NCBI RefSeq assembly: GCF_000219915.2 | Contig: NC_017964.1 | Span: forward strand, 1,922,001 to 1,986,000 | Length of the DNA: 64,000 nucleotides | Direction: 5' to 3' | From: Advenella kashmirensis WT001 | GTDB lineage: Bacteria > Pseudomonadota > Gammaproteobacteria > Burkholderiales > Burkholderiaceae_B | Shown: in pieces, positions 30,115 through 40,512 of the stretch | Numbering within the stretch: position 1 is the first letter of the stretch | Layout of the letters: each line of letters begins with the position of its first letter | The notes under the pieces: model-generated | What the model was told of the DNA's origin: nothing | Seen by the model: the letters and a program-made list of their open reading frames with translations, nothing else | Databases searched by the model: none | Made by a program: the position numbers and the translations under genes

Positions 30115-32079
30115 ATGCTAGAATCCTTTCGCACGCATAAACGTTTATTGCTCGTTGTACTGTTCGTTCTGGTCGTGCCTTCTTTCGTCTTTTTAGGTGT
30201 TGCAGACTATCAGTCGTTTACCAATAATGACGTGAAACTGGCTTCGGTCCGGAAAAACGACATTACCCAGGCGCAGTTTGACCAATCCTGGCGTGAGCGT
30301 CTGAACCAGCTGCGCGAACAAAATGGCAGCAATTTCAACATCAATGCCGTCGATACCCCGGCCAATCGTCAGGCCTGGCTTGATCAGTTGGTGGACAATC
30401 AGGTGCTGCAGCAGGAAATGCTGGACCAGCATTTCAATGCGACTGACAATATGGTGCGTCAGGCCATTGCCAGCACCCCCGATTTTCAGGACAACGGCAA
30501 ATATTCTTTTCAGAAATACAGCCAGTTTCTGGCCGAGCGCAATATCCGCGACGTTGACTATGAACAGTATGTGCGCCAGAGCCTGGCATTTGCGCAATTG
30601 CTCGAACCGGTTGCCAGTACTGTAAGCATTCCTGCGCAAACAGCGGCGCTGCTTCAAACGGCCATGACGCAGGAGCGCACGGTCAGGCTAAAGACCTTCG
30701 AGGCGGCGGCCTACGAACAATCTGTACAGGTCAGCGACCAGGAAATTGCCGACTGGTACGAAAAGAACAAGCAGTCACTGCAGGTACCTGAGTATGTCAA
30801 TGTGGACTACATCGTCCTGAATCAGGATGCAGCCCTGAAAACCGTCGGCGAGATTTCCGACGCCGATCTTGAAAGCTATTACAAGGCAAACATCGCCAAG
30901 TACACCAAGAAAGAGCGGCGCCAGATTAATCATATCCAGATCCAGATTCCTGCCGGTGCCGATGAGGCCGCACAGAAAGCAGCTCAGGACAAGGCCATTG
31001 AAGTGGCTGCAAAGGCCAAGCAGAATCCAGAGTCCTTTGCCGAGCTGGCAAAAACCTATTCCGACGATGCGGGTTCAAAAAATCAGGGCGGCAGTCTGGG
31101 CACCTTGAGCAAAGGCGATATAGCGCCCCTGGACGATGCCGCTTTTGGTCTGCAGGCCCCCGGCATTACCGATCCGATTAAAATCGACAACGCCTGGCAT
31201 GTGCTGCAGATTGCCAATATCGAGCCTGGCCAGGTTCAACCGCTGGCGCAACTGAAGGAAAGCCTGAAAAAGGAAATTGCGCTGCAGCAGGCTTCTGAAA
31301 AATTTGCCGACCTCTCTACCAAATTGACTCAGCTGTCCAGCACGGAGCGTGACTCCCTGCAACCGCTGGCCGATGCGCTCCAGCTGGACATTCGCCATGT
31401 CAGCGGTGTAAGCCAGACAGCTTTGCTGACAAAAGAACAAGTGGGTGAGAATGCTGCGACTGACAGCAAGGATGCCGCCTATTTTGAATCAGGCCGGGTT
31501 CGGGAAACGCTGTTTTCCGACGAAGTACTCAAGCAGAAAAAGAACTCCGGGGTGATCGAGATTTCTCCATCCGAGCTGATGGTCGTGCGCGTGGCCAAGG
31601 ACGTGCCGGCCGCGGTTCCTGCGCTGGACGACGTCCGTGAGACCGTTCTAAATCGCATTCGTGATGAAAAAGGTAAACAGCAGGCAAGTGAAGATGGCGT
31701 AGCCGAACTGGCCATGCTCAAGGAAAAAGGACCGGGCGAGCTGACCGGCTTTGGCAAGGAAACCACTATCAGCCGCTTGACGCAATCGCAGTTGCCGCCG
31801 GCCATGCTCAATGCGATCATGAACGCACCGGCAGACAATCTGCCTGCCTTTGTCGGCTTTGAACTGCCTAATGGCTATGCCATTGCCCAGATCGAGAAAG
31901 TGACCGAGCCAACAGCCGAAGCTCGCAATATGTTCGATCAGTATCTGCGCCAGGCAATGATCGCCGGTACCGGTGGGCAGGTAGCACAGAGCGTAACCCG
32001 CCTGATTCGCCAGACGCACGACGTCAAAGTTTATCCGGAGGCGGACAAAGTAGTTAACGACGCTGCCGGTAATCAGTAA
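30115..32079 (+). CDS. ppiD: peptidyl-prolyl isomerase PpiD / SurA N-terminal domain protein
   Basis: A 654-aa inner-membrane-anchored periplasmic chaperone helping outer-membrane proteins fold. It has one N-terminal transmembrane segment (LLLVVLFVLVVPSFVFLGV, about residues 11-29), a SurA-like chaperone region (QLVDNQVLQQEMLDQ) and a parvulin domain (about 270-365; NHIQIQIPAG ... GGSLGTLSKGD), then a long C-terminal chaperone segment. I choose the ATG at 30115, just before the membrane anchor, over an upstream frame start at 30058. The 3' end overlaps convergent tesA by 26 bases. Confidence 0.92.
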   Translation: MLESFRTHKRLLLVVLFVLVVPSFVFLGVADYQSFTNNDVKLASVRKNDITQAQFDQSWRERLNQLREQNGSNFNINAVDTPANRQAWLDQLVDNQVLQQEMLDQHFNATDNMVRQAIASTPDFQDNGKYSFQKYSQFLAERNIRDVDYEQYVRQSLAFAQLLEPVASTVSIPAQTAALLQTAMTQERTVRLKTFEAAAYEQSVQVSDQEIADWYEKNKQSLQVPEYVNVDYIVLNQDAALKTVGEISDADLESYYKANIAKYTKKERRQINHIQIQIPAGADEAAQKAAQDKAIEVAAKAKQNPESFAELAKTYSDDAGSKNQGGSLGTLSKGDIAPLDDAAFGLQAPGITDPIKIDNAWHVLQIANIEPGQVQPLAQLKESLKKEIALQQASEKFADLSTKLTQLSSTERDSLQPLADALQLDIRHVSGVSQTALLTKEQVGENAATDSKDAAYFESGRVRETLFSDEVLKQKKNSGVIEISPSELMVVRVAKDVPAAVPALDDVRETVLNRIRDEKGKQQASEDGVAELAMLKEKGPGELTGFGKETTISRLTQSQLPPAMLNAIMNAPADNLPAFVGFELPNGYAIAQIEKVTEPTAEARNMFDQYLRQAMIAGTGGQVAQSVTRLIRQTHDVKVYPEADKVVNDAAGNQ

Positions 32080-32710
32080 GCGCTTTTTCCAGCACGGGCC
32101 AAACCGTTTGAGCCATTAGCGGTTGGGCCTGTTCAGCCGGGTGAATGCCATCATCCTGGTACATATCCCGTTGCAGGGCAAATGAAGCAAACAGAAAGGG
32201 CACCAGATAGGTGTCCTTTTCTTTTGCCAGCGCACCGAACATCTGCTGGAACTGGCGGGCGTAATCAGGCCCGAAATTGGGCGGAATCTGCATACCGATC
32301 AGCACCACTTCGGCCTTGACGGCCTGGGCGCTATCGATCATGTTTTGCAGATTGTCACGGCTGGCTTCAAGCGAAAGGCCGCGCAACGCATCATTGGCGC
32401 CCAGTTCCAGTATCATGATGGCAGGTTGATGTTTTTTCAGTAGTGCGGGCAGGCGGCTGCGTCCTCCTGCGGTGGTATCGCCACTGATACTGGCATTGAC
32501 CAGTTTTGCATTGCCCAGCGCTTCTTTTTTATTCTCCGCCAGCCACTGCACCCAGCCAGCACCGCGTCTGATACCATATTCGGCAGACAGGCTATCACCC
32601 ACGACCAGAATGACGGGTGCGTTGGCCGATACCGGTTTTTCCTGGGCTTTGGTCGCCTGCGGCCAGACAAACACCCACAGACTTATCAGAATGGACAGAA
32701 CACGAATCAT
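32054..32710 (-). CDS. tesA: TesA-like SGNH esterase / lysophospholipase
   Basis: A periplasmic SGNH-fold hydrolase (arylesterase, thioesterase I, lysophospholipase L1). The signal peptide is MIRVLSILISLWVFVWPQ. Block I is GDSLSAEYGI (nucleophile Ser), block III GANDALRGL and block V DGIHPAEQAQ (catalytic Asp/His). The 218-aa form starts at 32710; an upstream ATG at 32728 would add six residues. It is divergent from the ybbA-like ATPase and their ATGs share the same CATG at 32708-32711. Confidence 0.92.
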   Translation of the reverse strand: MIRVLSILISLWVFVWPQATKAQEKPVSANAPVILVVGDSLSAEYGIRRGAGWVQWLAENKKEALGNAKLVNASISGDTTAGGRSRLPALLKKHQPAIMILELGANDALRGLSLEASRDNLQNMIDSAQAVKAEVVLIGMQIPPNFGPDYARQFQQMFGALAKEKDTYLVPFLFASFALQRDMYQDDGIHPAEQAQPLMAQTVWPVLEKALTDYRQRR

Positions 32711-33404
32711 GGACGCAGAGGTTGTCATTGAAGTTTCTCATTTGAAAAAACACGTTGCCGAGGCAACCGGTACGCTGGACATTTTAGATGATATTTCCTT
32801 TGAGCTCGAACGCAGCGCAACATTAGCCATTACAGGCAGTTCCGGATCAGGAAAATCAACGCTGTTGGGTATTCTGGCCGGCCTGGATACCCCATCTTCG
32901 GGTCAGGTACGGTTGATGGGCAGCAATATTTTTGAGATGGACGAAGATGCCCGCGCCGTGCTGCGTGCCCAGAATATCGGTTTTGTGTTTCAGTCGTTTC
33001 AGCTGCTACCAAACCTGACTGCCCTGGAAAACGTCATGCTTCCGCTGGAACTGCAGGGCCAGCCGGCGCGGGAGGCTGCGCAGCAGATGCTTGAGCGGGT
33101 CGGGCTGGCATCACGCATGCATCATTATCCCAAAACGCTGTCTGGAGGTGAAAAACAGCGCGTGGCCTTGGCTCGTGCTTTCGTGGTGAGTCCGGCGATC
33201 CTGTTCGCAGACGAACCGACGGGCAGCCTGGATACCGAAACCGGCCAGCGTATTGCGGATTTGATGTTTGAAATGAATCGGGAGAAGGCCGCGACATTGG
33301 TGCTGGTCACACACGACCAGAATCTGGCTGCGCGTTGTGATCAGAAGATTACACTGATCTCGGGTCGCCTTGCCGCTACAGTACCGGATCCTGATTTGGT
33401 CTGA
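32709..33404 (+). CDS. ybbA: YbbA-like ABC transporter ATPase
   Basis: A 231-aa ATPase of the MacB/LolD/YbbA group. Walker A is GSSGSGKST, the family stretch NIGFVFQSFQLLPNLTALENV, the signature LSGGEKQ and Walker B ILFADEPTGSLD are present. The pairing with a divergent TesA is the same as in enterobacteria. The usual large permease partner (YbbP) is absent: the next gene, spoT, runs in the opposite direction and ends 28 bases inside this gene's tail. So the ATPase must work with a permease elsewhere. Confidence 0.9.
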   Translation: MDAEVVIEVSHLKKHVAEATGTLDILDDISFELERSATLAITGSSGSGKSTLLGILAGLDTPSSGQVRLMGSNIFEMDEDARAVLRAQNIGFVFQSFQLLPNLTALENVMLPLELQGQPAREAAQQMLERVGLASRMHHYPKTLSGGEKQRVALARAFVVSPAILFADEPTGSLDTETGQRIADLMFEMNREKAATLVLVTHDQNLAARCDQKITLISGRLAATVPDPDLV

Positions 33405-35725
33405 CTTTCAATCGTGCCACTTTCTGCACTTGCGATACGTGGCGGACCATGCGAAATACCCGCGCCAGATGCTTGCGATCATGGACCTGGATCGTCAGGT
33501 GCACCACGGCCAGATTCTGGGCATCTTCATTCATGGACATGGTCAGGATATTGGAGTCAGCCGCCGAGATTTGCGCGGCAATACGGCCCAGCACCCCTTT
33601 TTCGTTGCGGATAACGATTTCCATGCGCACCGGCAGGTGAGAGGCGGTTTCCTCGTCCCAATAAACCTGTACCCAGCGATCGGTTCCCGGGAACGCAGGC
33701 GCATCGCGGTAGGGCAGTCATCGGTGTGAACCACCAGCCCATGCCCTGGGCGGATCAGTGCGACCAAGCTGTCACCGGGAATGGGGCTGCAGCAACCGGA
33801 AAGTTGTACGGCCTGGCCTTCGTTACCCTGAATGAAGATCATCCCGGCGTGAGCAATGGAAACCTCGTCAATAACGGCGGCACTGGTGGCCAGCATGGCG
33901 TTTTCGACAGCAAAGCGGCGGGCGACCACGGCGGCCAGCCGGCGCCCCAGGCCGATATCGGCCAGAATCTCTTCACGCGAGGATGCGCCTGAGCTGCGTG
34001 CCAGTTTTTCCCATTCGGCATTGTCGGCGTCGGGCAGGGGGATGTTCAGTTCCTGCAAGGCCTGTTTGAGCATTTTCTCGCCAAAATGAATGGAATCTTC
34101 ATATTTGACGGTTTTCAGGAAGTGACGGATTTCCGAGCGCGCCTTACCGGTGCGTACATGATTGAGCCACTGTACGTTGGGCTCCGATGCGGGCGAGGTG
34201 ACAATTTCGATGGTATCGCCGCTTTTGATTTCAGTTTTTAATGGGACAAATTCGCCATTGATTTTTGCCGCGACCGCCTGATTGCCGATGTCGGTATGAA
34301 TGCCGTAGGCGAAATCAATCGGCGTTGCACCGCGTGGAAGCGAAACAATTTTTCCTTTGGGCGTCAGCACATAGACGGCATCTGGAAACAGATCGACCTT
34401 GACGTGCTCAAGAAATTCGCCCGAATCACCGGTCTGGCTCTGAATATCCAATAATGACTGCAGCCAGCGATGGGTCTGCTTTTGCAGATCATTCAGCGAG
34501 ATATCGTCTTCCTTGTACATCCAGTGCGAGGCGACGCCTTTTTCGGCAATGTGATCCATGTCGCGCGTGCGAATCTGAAACTCGATGGGCGTGCCGTAGG
34601 GGCCGACCAGCGTAGTGTGCAGGGACTGATAGCCATTGATTTTCGGGATGGCGATGTAGTCCTTGAACTTGCCCGGCACCGGACGATACAGCTGGTGGAT
34701 GGTACCCAGCGTCAGATAACATTCCTGCAGGGTGTGCACAATGATTCGAAAGCCATAAATGTCCAGGACTTCGGAGAAAGATTTCTTCTGCTCGCGCATC
34801 TTGTTGTAGATACTGAACAGCGACTTCTCGCGGCCGCTGATTTCCGCTTCAATGCCATTGGCAGGCATGGCAGAGGTAATATTTTCGGCAATGCGGGTGA
34901 GTACTTCGCGACGATTGCCGCGTGCGGCCAGCACGGCTTTCTTCAAAACGTTGTAGCGATTCGGGTTGCTGGCTTCAAAACACAGATCCTGCAACTCTCG
35001 CACCAGGCATTTAAGCCCAGCCGGTGCGCAATAGGTGCGTAGATTTCCAGCGTCTCGTTGGCCACCCGCCGGCGTTTTTCCGCTCCCACGGCATCCAGCG
35101 TGCGCATATTATGCAGCCGGTCGGCCAGTTTGATCAGAATGACGCGAACATCTTTGGCCATGGCCAGCAGCATTTTGCGAAAACTTTCGGCCTGCTGTTC
35201 TGCCTTGGTGGCAAAATTGAGTTTTTCCAGCTTGGTCAGGCCATCAACCAGGTTGGCTACGTCCGGATTGAATTTTTCTGCAAGCTCTGCCTTGGATACG
35301 TTCTGGTCTTCGATAACATCATGCAGCAGCGCCGCCATCAGCGCGTTGGAGTCCAGCTTCCAGCCGGCGCAGATTTCGGTAACCGCAATGGGATGGGTAA
35401 TATACGGTGCACCAGATGAGCGGAACTGGCCCAGATGCGCCTGATCGGCAAAGCGATAGGCTTCCCGTACTTTGTCGATTTCCTTGCTGTCCATATAGGT
35501 AGACAGCATTTCGGTCAAATGAGCCAGCGAGGCGATGGCCGGCTCGTGGCGCGTGGCGCTATTGGGAACAGCTTGGGGTGGGATGCGCTGCTCGTCGTCC
35601 TGCAGTATTGACGCGCTGGCAATGGAGGTGGCAGCCTGTGCAGACTGCCTGCGGTTTCGTCGGCGGAAAGGGGACCCGGCACGCAGCGCGTGCAACAGCG
35701 AGGAAGATGCGTCCTTGAGTCCCAT
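33376..35725 (-). CDS. spoT: bifunctional (p)ppGpp synthetase/hydrolase SpoT, two frameshifts
   Basis: RelA/SpoT homologue controlling the stringent-response alarmone. The HD hydrolase domain is present (THPIAVTEICAGW, LLHDVIEDQNVS, KLADRLHNMRTL), then the synthetase (YGFRIIVHTLQECYLTLG, DYIAIPKINGYQSLHTTLVG), TGS (VYVLTPKGKIVSLPRGATPIDFAY), a zinc-finger/helical region (GCCSPIPGDSLVALI) and the ACT domain. Frames break at about 35007 (restoring LNALVRELQDLC) and about 33683 (restoring DRWVQVYWDEETASHLPVRM), one base each. The result is 783 aa. The intact HD motif and the rpoZ/gmk context favour SpoT over RelA. Confidence 0.94.
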
Positions 35726-35746
35726 ATGACCTGCCTGTGCCTGAAA

Positions 35747-35953
35747 TCAGGTAGGCACTTTACGCAGCATTTCCGCTCCGGTCAGACCTTTGGCTATTTC
35801 ACGCAGCGCGATCACGGTCGGTTTGTCTTTGTCGGGATCGACACGGGGTTCATGGCCCTGAGCCAGTTCGCGGGCGCGGTAGGTCGCAGCCAGCGTCAGA
35901 TTGAAGCGGTTGGGGATGTGCGTCATGCAATCATCGATAGTAATACGAGCCAT
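35747..35953 (-). CDS. rpoZ: RNA polymerase omega subunit
   Basis: A 68-aa omega subunit that helps assemble RNA polymerase and shapes the ppGpp-binding site. The sequence [20 protein letters not shown] and [13 protein letters not shown] is characteristic. It lies between gmk and spoT on the same strand, the classical order. Confidence 0.97.
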   Translation of the reverse strand: MARITIDDCMTHIPNRFNLTLAATYRARELAQGHEPRVDPDKDKPTVIALREIAKGLTGAEMLRKVPT

Positions 35954-35995
35954 GGTGTTGTCCTTAGCGGGTAAGCAAAAAAGTTTAAAGTCAAA

Positions 35996-36631
35996 TTACC
36001 GAACGGAATCGGAAATTCCGAGCTGGGAGAAGAGTTGGGCATGCCGGGCGGCCTGAGACTGGTATCGGAGCCTGGCGGCTGCAACGATTTTCTGTAATTC
36101 ATTCAGGGCTGTGGCAAAATCTTCATTGATAATAACATATTCGCACTCGGGAGCGTGCGCGATCTCGCTTCCTGCCGCCAGTATCCGGCGGGTGATGACG
36201 CTGGCCGAATCCTGTCCGCGCTGGGTCAGCCGGGTTTCCAGCACCTCGATGGATGGGGGCAGGATAAAAATACCCGTTACGCCCGGGAAATGCTGACGGA
36301 CCTGGCGCGCGCCTTGCCAGTCGATTTCCAGAAGAATGTCCTTGCCCTGGGCGATGGCTTTTTCTATAGGCGGTCGTGGCGTGCCATAAAAATTGCCATG
36401 GACCTCGGCCCATTCAAGCAATTGCCCGCTCTCGCGCAATTGCAGAAAGTCTTGTTTGGTAGTGAAATAGTATTCGCGGCCTTCCTGCTCGCCAGGGCGT
36501 GGATCGCGCGTGGTGCAGGAAATGGACAGGGAAATGTTGTTGTCCTGGGCAAGCAGCGCATTGACCAGACTTGATTTGCCCGCACCGCTGGGTGCGATAA
36601 TCATGAAGACATTACCGGGAAATTTAAGCAT
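35996..36631 (-). CDS. gmk: guanylate kinase
   Basis: A 211-aa kinase converting GMP to GDP. The P-loop [15 protein letters not shown] (residues 13-27), the GMP-binding [19 protein letters not shown] and the lid region [19 protein letters not shown] are present. Rph and yicC are its usual upstream neighbours; here an SDR and a pirin gene lie between gmk and yicC. Confidence 0.97.
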   Translation of the reverse strand: MLKFPGNVFMIIAPSGAGKSSLVNALLAQDNNISLSISCTTRDPRPGEQEGREYYFTTKQDFLQLRESGQLLEWAEVHGNFYGTPRPPIEKAIAQGKDILLEIDWQGARQVRQHFPGVTGIFILPPSIEVLETRLTQRGQDSASVITRRILAAGSEIAHAPECEYVIINEDFATALNELQKIVAAARLRYQSQAARHAQLFSQLGISDSVR

Positions 36632-36861
36632 AATGATGACGGTGGCGGCAAAAGAAAATCATAGCAAAAAAACCAGCACTTTTCGGCAATTGCCTGAACC
36701 GGTACGTTTTTTGTCGTGGTGATGGCGTAAGAAACGATCGGCACCCACGTCTGAAATTGAGCATGGCGTGAAACAGCATGAAAAAAAGAGGCGGTGCATG
36801 CCTGTAGGAATTATTTCAAACCTGATAGCATAGCGGTTCCGTTTTCAAAGGAGTAATAAGA

Positions 36862-37623
36862 ATGAATACCCCCTCCCTTAAAGTCGCCGTGGTCACAGGA
36901 GCAGGATCCGGCATCGGGCGTGCAGTCGCGCTGGAATTGCTGGGTACCGGCTACGCCGTTGTGCTGGCCGGTCGGCGCGCCGATGCGCTGGAGAAGACCC
37001 GTACAGCGGCCGGCGTCGACGCGACCCGGGCATTGGTGGTGCCAACCGATGTGACCAGCGAACAGGAGGTACGCAGGCTGTTTGATACGGCGCAGCGCGA
37101 GTACGGACGCGTTGATGCGCTTTTTAACAATGCGGGGCGGGGTGGTACGCCGGTGCCTGTCGACGAATTTTCGGTGCAGGAGTGGCGTGATATCGTCGAC
37201 GTGAATCTGACCGGGATGTTCCTGTGTGCCCAGGCAGCGTTCCGTGTCATGCGCCAGCAAGATCCGCAAGGGGGGCGCATTATCAATAATGGCTCAATAT
37301 CGGCCCATGCGCCACGGCCCATGAGCATCGCCTATACCGCTACAAAACACGCCGTGACCGGCTTGACCAAATCTCTGTCGCTTGACGGGCGTGCCTACAA
37401 TATCGCTTGCGGCCAGGTGGATATCGGCAACGCCGGGACCGACATGACGCAGCGGATGCAAAAGGGTATCATCCAGGCCAACGGCGAGACGCGTGTGGAA
37501 CCGGTCATGGATGTGGCGCATGTTGCCCAGACTGTGCGGGCCATGTGTGACTTTCCCTTGGAAACCAACGTGCAGTTCGTGACCATCATGGCCACCAAAA
37601 TGCCTTATGTCGGACGTGGCTGA
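36862..37623 (+). CDS. short-chain dehydrogenase/reductase
   Basis: A 253-aa classical SDR. It has the cofactor motif [20 protein letters not shown], catalytic Ser in [14 protein letters not shown] and [15 protein letters not shown]. The ATG follows a clear AGGAG. With the pirin gene downstream it interrupts the yicC-gmk order, on the opposite strand to both. The substrate is unknown. Confidence 0.9.
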   Translation: MNTPSLKVAVVTGAGSGIGRAVALELLGTGYAVVLAGRRADALEKTRTAAGVDATRALVVPTDVTSEQEVRRLFDTAQREYGRVDALFNNAGRGGTPVPVDEFSVQEWRDIVDVNLTGMFLCAQAAFRVMRQQDPQGGRIINNGSISAHAPRPMSIAYTATKHAVTGLTKSLSLDGRAYNIACGQVDIGNAGTDMTQRMQKGIIQANGETRVEPVMDVAHVAQTVRAMCDFPLETNVQFVTIMATKMPYVGRG

Positions 37624-37753
37624 TTAGCGCGGGAAGCAACTGGCTTTGCGTGGGAAGGAACCGGGCGGGTGCCCGGTTGCCTGGACATGCAGACGCCAGT
37701 CTTATTTCAAACATCCATGTAAAAACGCTAATCTTATTTAACAGGAGCAGGGT

Positions 37754-38647
37754 ATGACCATTCAGAAAATCAAACCGCGTATTGCCGATGTCGGCGGCAT
37801 TCCCGTTGCCCGCGCGTTGCCCAATCGGGAGCGGCGCACTATCGGATCCTGGTGTTTTCTGGATCATGCAGGCCCGGCCCGCTTCGAAGAAGGCAACCCG
37901 GGCATGCAGGTGGGAGAACATCCGCATATCAATCTTCAAACCTTTACCTGGATGCTTGAAGGGGAAGTCTTGCACAAGGATAGTCTGGGCAATGAGCAAT
38001 TGATTCGCCGCAAGCAGGTCAATCTTATGACTGCCGGCCACGGGATTGCACACACCGAACAGACCCCGCCGGGCATCAATGCGCTGCATGCGGTGCAACT
38101 GTGGATTGCCTTGCCTCAGTCGGAAACGCCCATTGCCCCGGCCTTTGAACATTATCCCCAATTGCCGGAGTGGATGCAGGCCAACACGCGATTTACCTTG
38201 CTGACCGGTGAATTTGCGGGACGGCGAGCCCCTACCCGTCAGTTCACGCCATTGGTCTGTGTGGATATAGAGGCCCTGGGGGCCGATAGCATTGCGCTGA
38301 CATTGAACCCGGAGTTCGAGTATGGCCTGTTCCTGATTACCGGCGCGCCGGCCAGCATCAACGATGAGCTGTTCGAATTGAATGAAGTGGCTTTTCTTGG
38401 CACGGGCAACGATACAGTGCGCATCGACACCACTGCCGAGTCACGTTTGTTGTTGCTGGGCGGCACGCCGATTGATGTGCCGGATTTTCAGATTTGGTGG
38501 AATTTTGTGGGTTCGCGTGCCGACATTATTCAGGCGCAAAAGGACTGGAATGCCCATGATCCTCGTTTCGGGAAGGTGGACACGGATATGCAACGCCTGA
38601 CGCCGCCCGATTTGCCCTGGGTGGACAAGGCGCCGCCAGCGGCCTGA
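37754..38647 (+). CDS. pirin-family protein
   Basis: A 297-aa bicupin of the pirin family, some members of which are quercetinases or redox-sensing regulators. The N-terminal cupin holds the metal ligands GEHPHINLQTFTWMLEGE and AGHGIAHTEQTP; the C-terminal pirin domain follows (VCVDIEALGADS, YGLFLITG). A strong AGGAGCAGG site precedes the ATG. It is 130 bases after the SDR gene and probably arrived together with it. Confidence 0.92.
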   Translation: MTIQKIKPRIADVGGIPVARALPNRERRTIGSWCFLDHAGPARFEEGNPGMQVGEHPHINLQTFTWMLEGEVLHKDSLGNEQLIRRKQVNLMTAGHGIAHTEQTPPGINALHAVQLWIALPQSETPIAPAFEHYPQLPEWMQANTRFTLLTGEFAGRRAPTRQFTPLVCVDIEALGADSIALTLNPEFEYGLFLITGAPASINDELFELNEVAFLGTGNDTVRIDTTAESRLLLLGGTPIDVPDFQIWWNFVGSRADIIQAQKDWNAHDPRFGKVDTDMQRLTPPDLPWVDKAPPAA

Positions 38648-38673
38648 GCCGCTTGGGCTTACAGCAGCGCAGT

Positions 38674-39606
38674 TTATTCGATATTCTGTGCCTGTTCACG
38701 CAACTGCTCGATAAGCAGTTTAAGGTCGATAACCGATTGCGTGATTTCCAGGGAACTGGACTTGGAGCCCAGTGTGTTAACTTCCCGATTCATTTCCTGA
38801 AAGAGAAAATCCAGGCGCTTGCCCAGGCTGAGCGACTTGGCCGCTGATTTGGACTCGGACTTGCCTGAAGAGAGAATGACACGCAGTTCGGTCAGATGAG
38901 AGTCCAGCCGGGTGAGTTCTTCTGCTACATCAATGCGCAGGGAAAACAGGGACGATTCTGCAGCAATGCGTGCAGAAAGTTCGGCGCCGCTGATCTGCTC
39001 AAATCCGTTAGGGCAGGCCGCATTCAGGGTGTCGGTCAGTTTTCCTGCCAGTTTCTTGCGGTATTCGTCAAGAATACCGGGCAACCGCTGCTCGATGGTG
39101 CCGATCACTTTTTTCATTTCTTCGGCAGCCTCAAGCATGGCAGTGGCCAGGCGCTGACCTTCCCTGGCGCGGGCAAGAATCAGCTCCTGCAGGGCGCTGC
39201 GTCCCGCCTGCATGCACTGGTTCAGCCACATCGCGGGTGAGTCATCCTCGTTGTATTCGTTGGGGGCAGGCCAGTGCAGCAGATCGGTCATGCCTGGGGC
39301 GGCCAGATCGGGAATAATTTTGCGCGCGGCCTGGTAGCGTTCGTTAATCAGCGTTAACTGATCGACCTCGAAGGCGCGCTGCTGCAGGCTGCCGGATCGG
39401 GCAAAAGAGACGCGTACTTCCAGTTTGCCGCGTTTCAGATGGCTGCCAAGCAGTTCTCTGAGCGCAGTTTCCGCATGACGCAGTTCATCGGGAATTCTGA
39501 AGGCCAAATCAAGATAGCGGCTATTGACGCCCTTGAGTTCTACGCTTACGCTGCCAAGCAGAAATTCGGAACGGGCACTGCCGAAAGCCGTCATGCTGTG
39601 GATCAT
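38674..39606 (-). CDS. yicC: YicC-family endoribonuclease
   Basis: A 310-aa member of the YicC/YloC family of RNases reported to take part in small-RNA decay. The N-terminus MIHSMTAFGSARSEFLLGSV, the middle ELKGVNSRYLDLAFRIPDELR and the conserved C-terminus GKRLDFLFQEMNREVNTLGSKS are diagnostic. It is divergent from rph, as in related genomes. Confidence 0.94.
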   Translation of the reverse strand: MIHSMTAFGSARSEFLLGSVSVELKGVNSRYLDLAFRIPDELRHAETALRELLGSHLKRGKLEVRVSFARSGSLQQRAFEVDQLTLINERYQAARKIIPDLAAPGMTDLLHWPAPNEYNEDDSPAMWLNQCMQAGRSALQELILARAREGQRLATAMLEAAEEMKKVIGTIEQRLPGILDEYRKKLAGKLTDTLNAACPNGFEQISGAELSARIAAESSLFSLRIDVAEELTRLDSHLTELRVILSSGKSESKSAAKSLSLGKRLDFLFQEMNREVNTLGSKSSSLEITQSVIDLKLLIEQLREQAQNIE

Positions 39607-39765
39607 ATGTTATCCGCTATTATTAAGATTAGGTGTCCAGGTAAGGCGTCGTTCCAGCCGATTCAAAAAGCGACGGGATGACTGATCCGATTATAAGTGA
39701 TGCAAATGACCATTTTATGCGCACGGCGCACTACAATGTAACTATTGATAATCGATGAGGATATT

Positions 39766-40512
39766 ATGCCCAGCGCAGATCTCAACCTAACCTTTGCTCG
39801 TCCTTCGGGTCGGGAACACGATATGATCCGTCCGCTGTCAGTTACACGGCGTTACACCAACTATGCGGAAGGGTCCGTGCTGATCGAGGCCGGCAATACA
39901 CGCGTACTATGCAATGCCAGTGTGATTGAGAGCGTGCCGCCTTTTTTGCGCGGCAAAGGCCAGGGCTGGGTAACGGCAGAATACGGCATGCTGCCGCGGT
40001 CAACCCATACCCGTTCCGACCGCGAGGCCGCGCGCGGCAAACAGAACGGCCGTACCCAGGAAATTCAACGCTTGATCGGTCGCAGTCTGCGCGCCGTCAT
40101 TGATATGCAAAAGCTGGGTGAGCGTACCATTCAGATTGACTGCGATGTGATCCAGGCCGATGGCGGAACCCGTTGCGCGAGTATAACCGGCGCGTGGATC
40201 GCCATGGCCGACGCCGTGAGTTTGTTGCTCAAGGATGGACGATTGACGACCAATCCGCTAAGAGACCGGGTTGCAGCGATTTCTGTCGGTATGTACAAGG
40301 GGCACGCGGTCCTGGATCTGGATTATGAAGAAGATTCGGCCTGCGATGCCGACATGAATGTCGTCATGACCGGCTCGGGGCAGTTCGTGGAAGTGCAGGG
40401 TACAGCCGAGGGCCAGGTGTTCAGCCGCCAGGATCTGGATAGTTTGCTGGCGCTGGCCGAATCGGGCATTGCACGACTATTGCGGGAACAGCAGTCGGCC
40501 TGGCCGGCTTAG
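39766..40512 (+). CDS. rph: ribonuclease PH
   Basis: A 248-aa phosphorolytic 3'-5' exoribonuclease that trims tRNA ends. Phosphate and RNA-binding motifs are [40 protein letters not shown] and [13 protein letters not shown] [16 protein letters not shown]. The ATG at 39766 fits the family start; an upstream ATG at 39745 adds seven residues. rdgB and hemW follow on the same strand. Confidence 0.96.
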   Translation: MPSADLNLTFARPSGREHDMIRPLSVTRRYTNYAEGSVLIEAGNTRVLCNASVIESVPPFLRGKGQGWVTAEYGMLPRSTHTRSDREAARGKQNGRTQEIQRLIGRSLRAVIDMQKLGERTIQIDCDVIQADGGTRCASITGAWIAMADAVSLLLKDGRLTTNPLRDRVAAISVGMYKGHAVLDLDYEEDSACDADMNVVMTGSGQFVEVQGTAEGQVFSRQDLDSLLALAESGIARLLREQQSAWPA

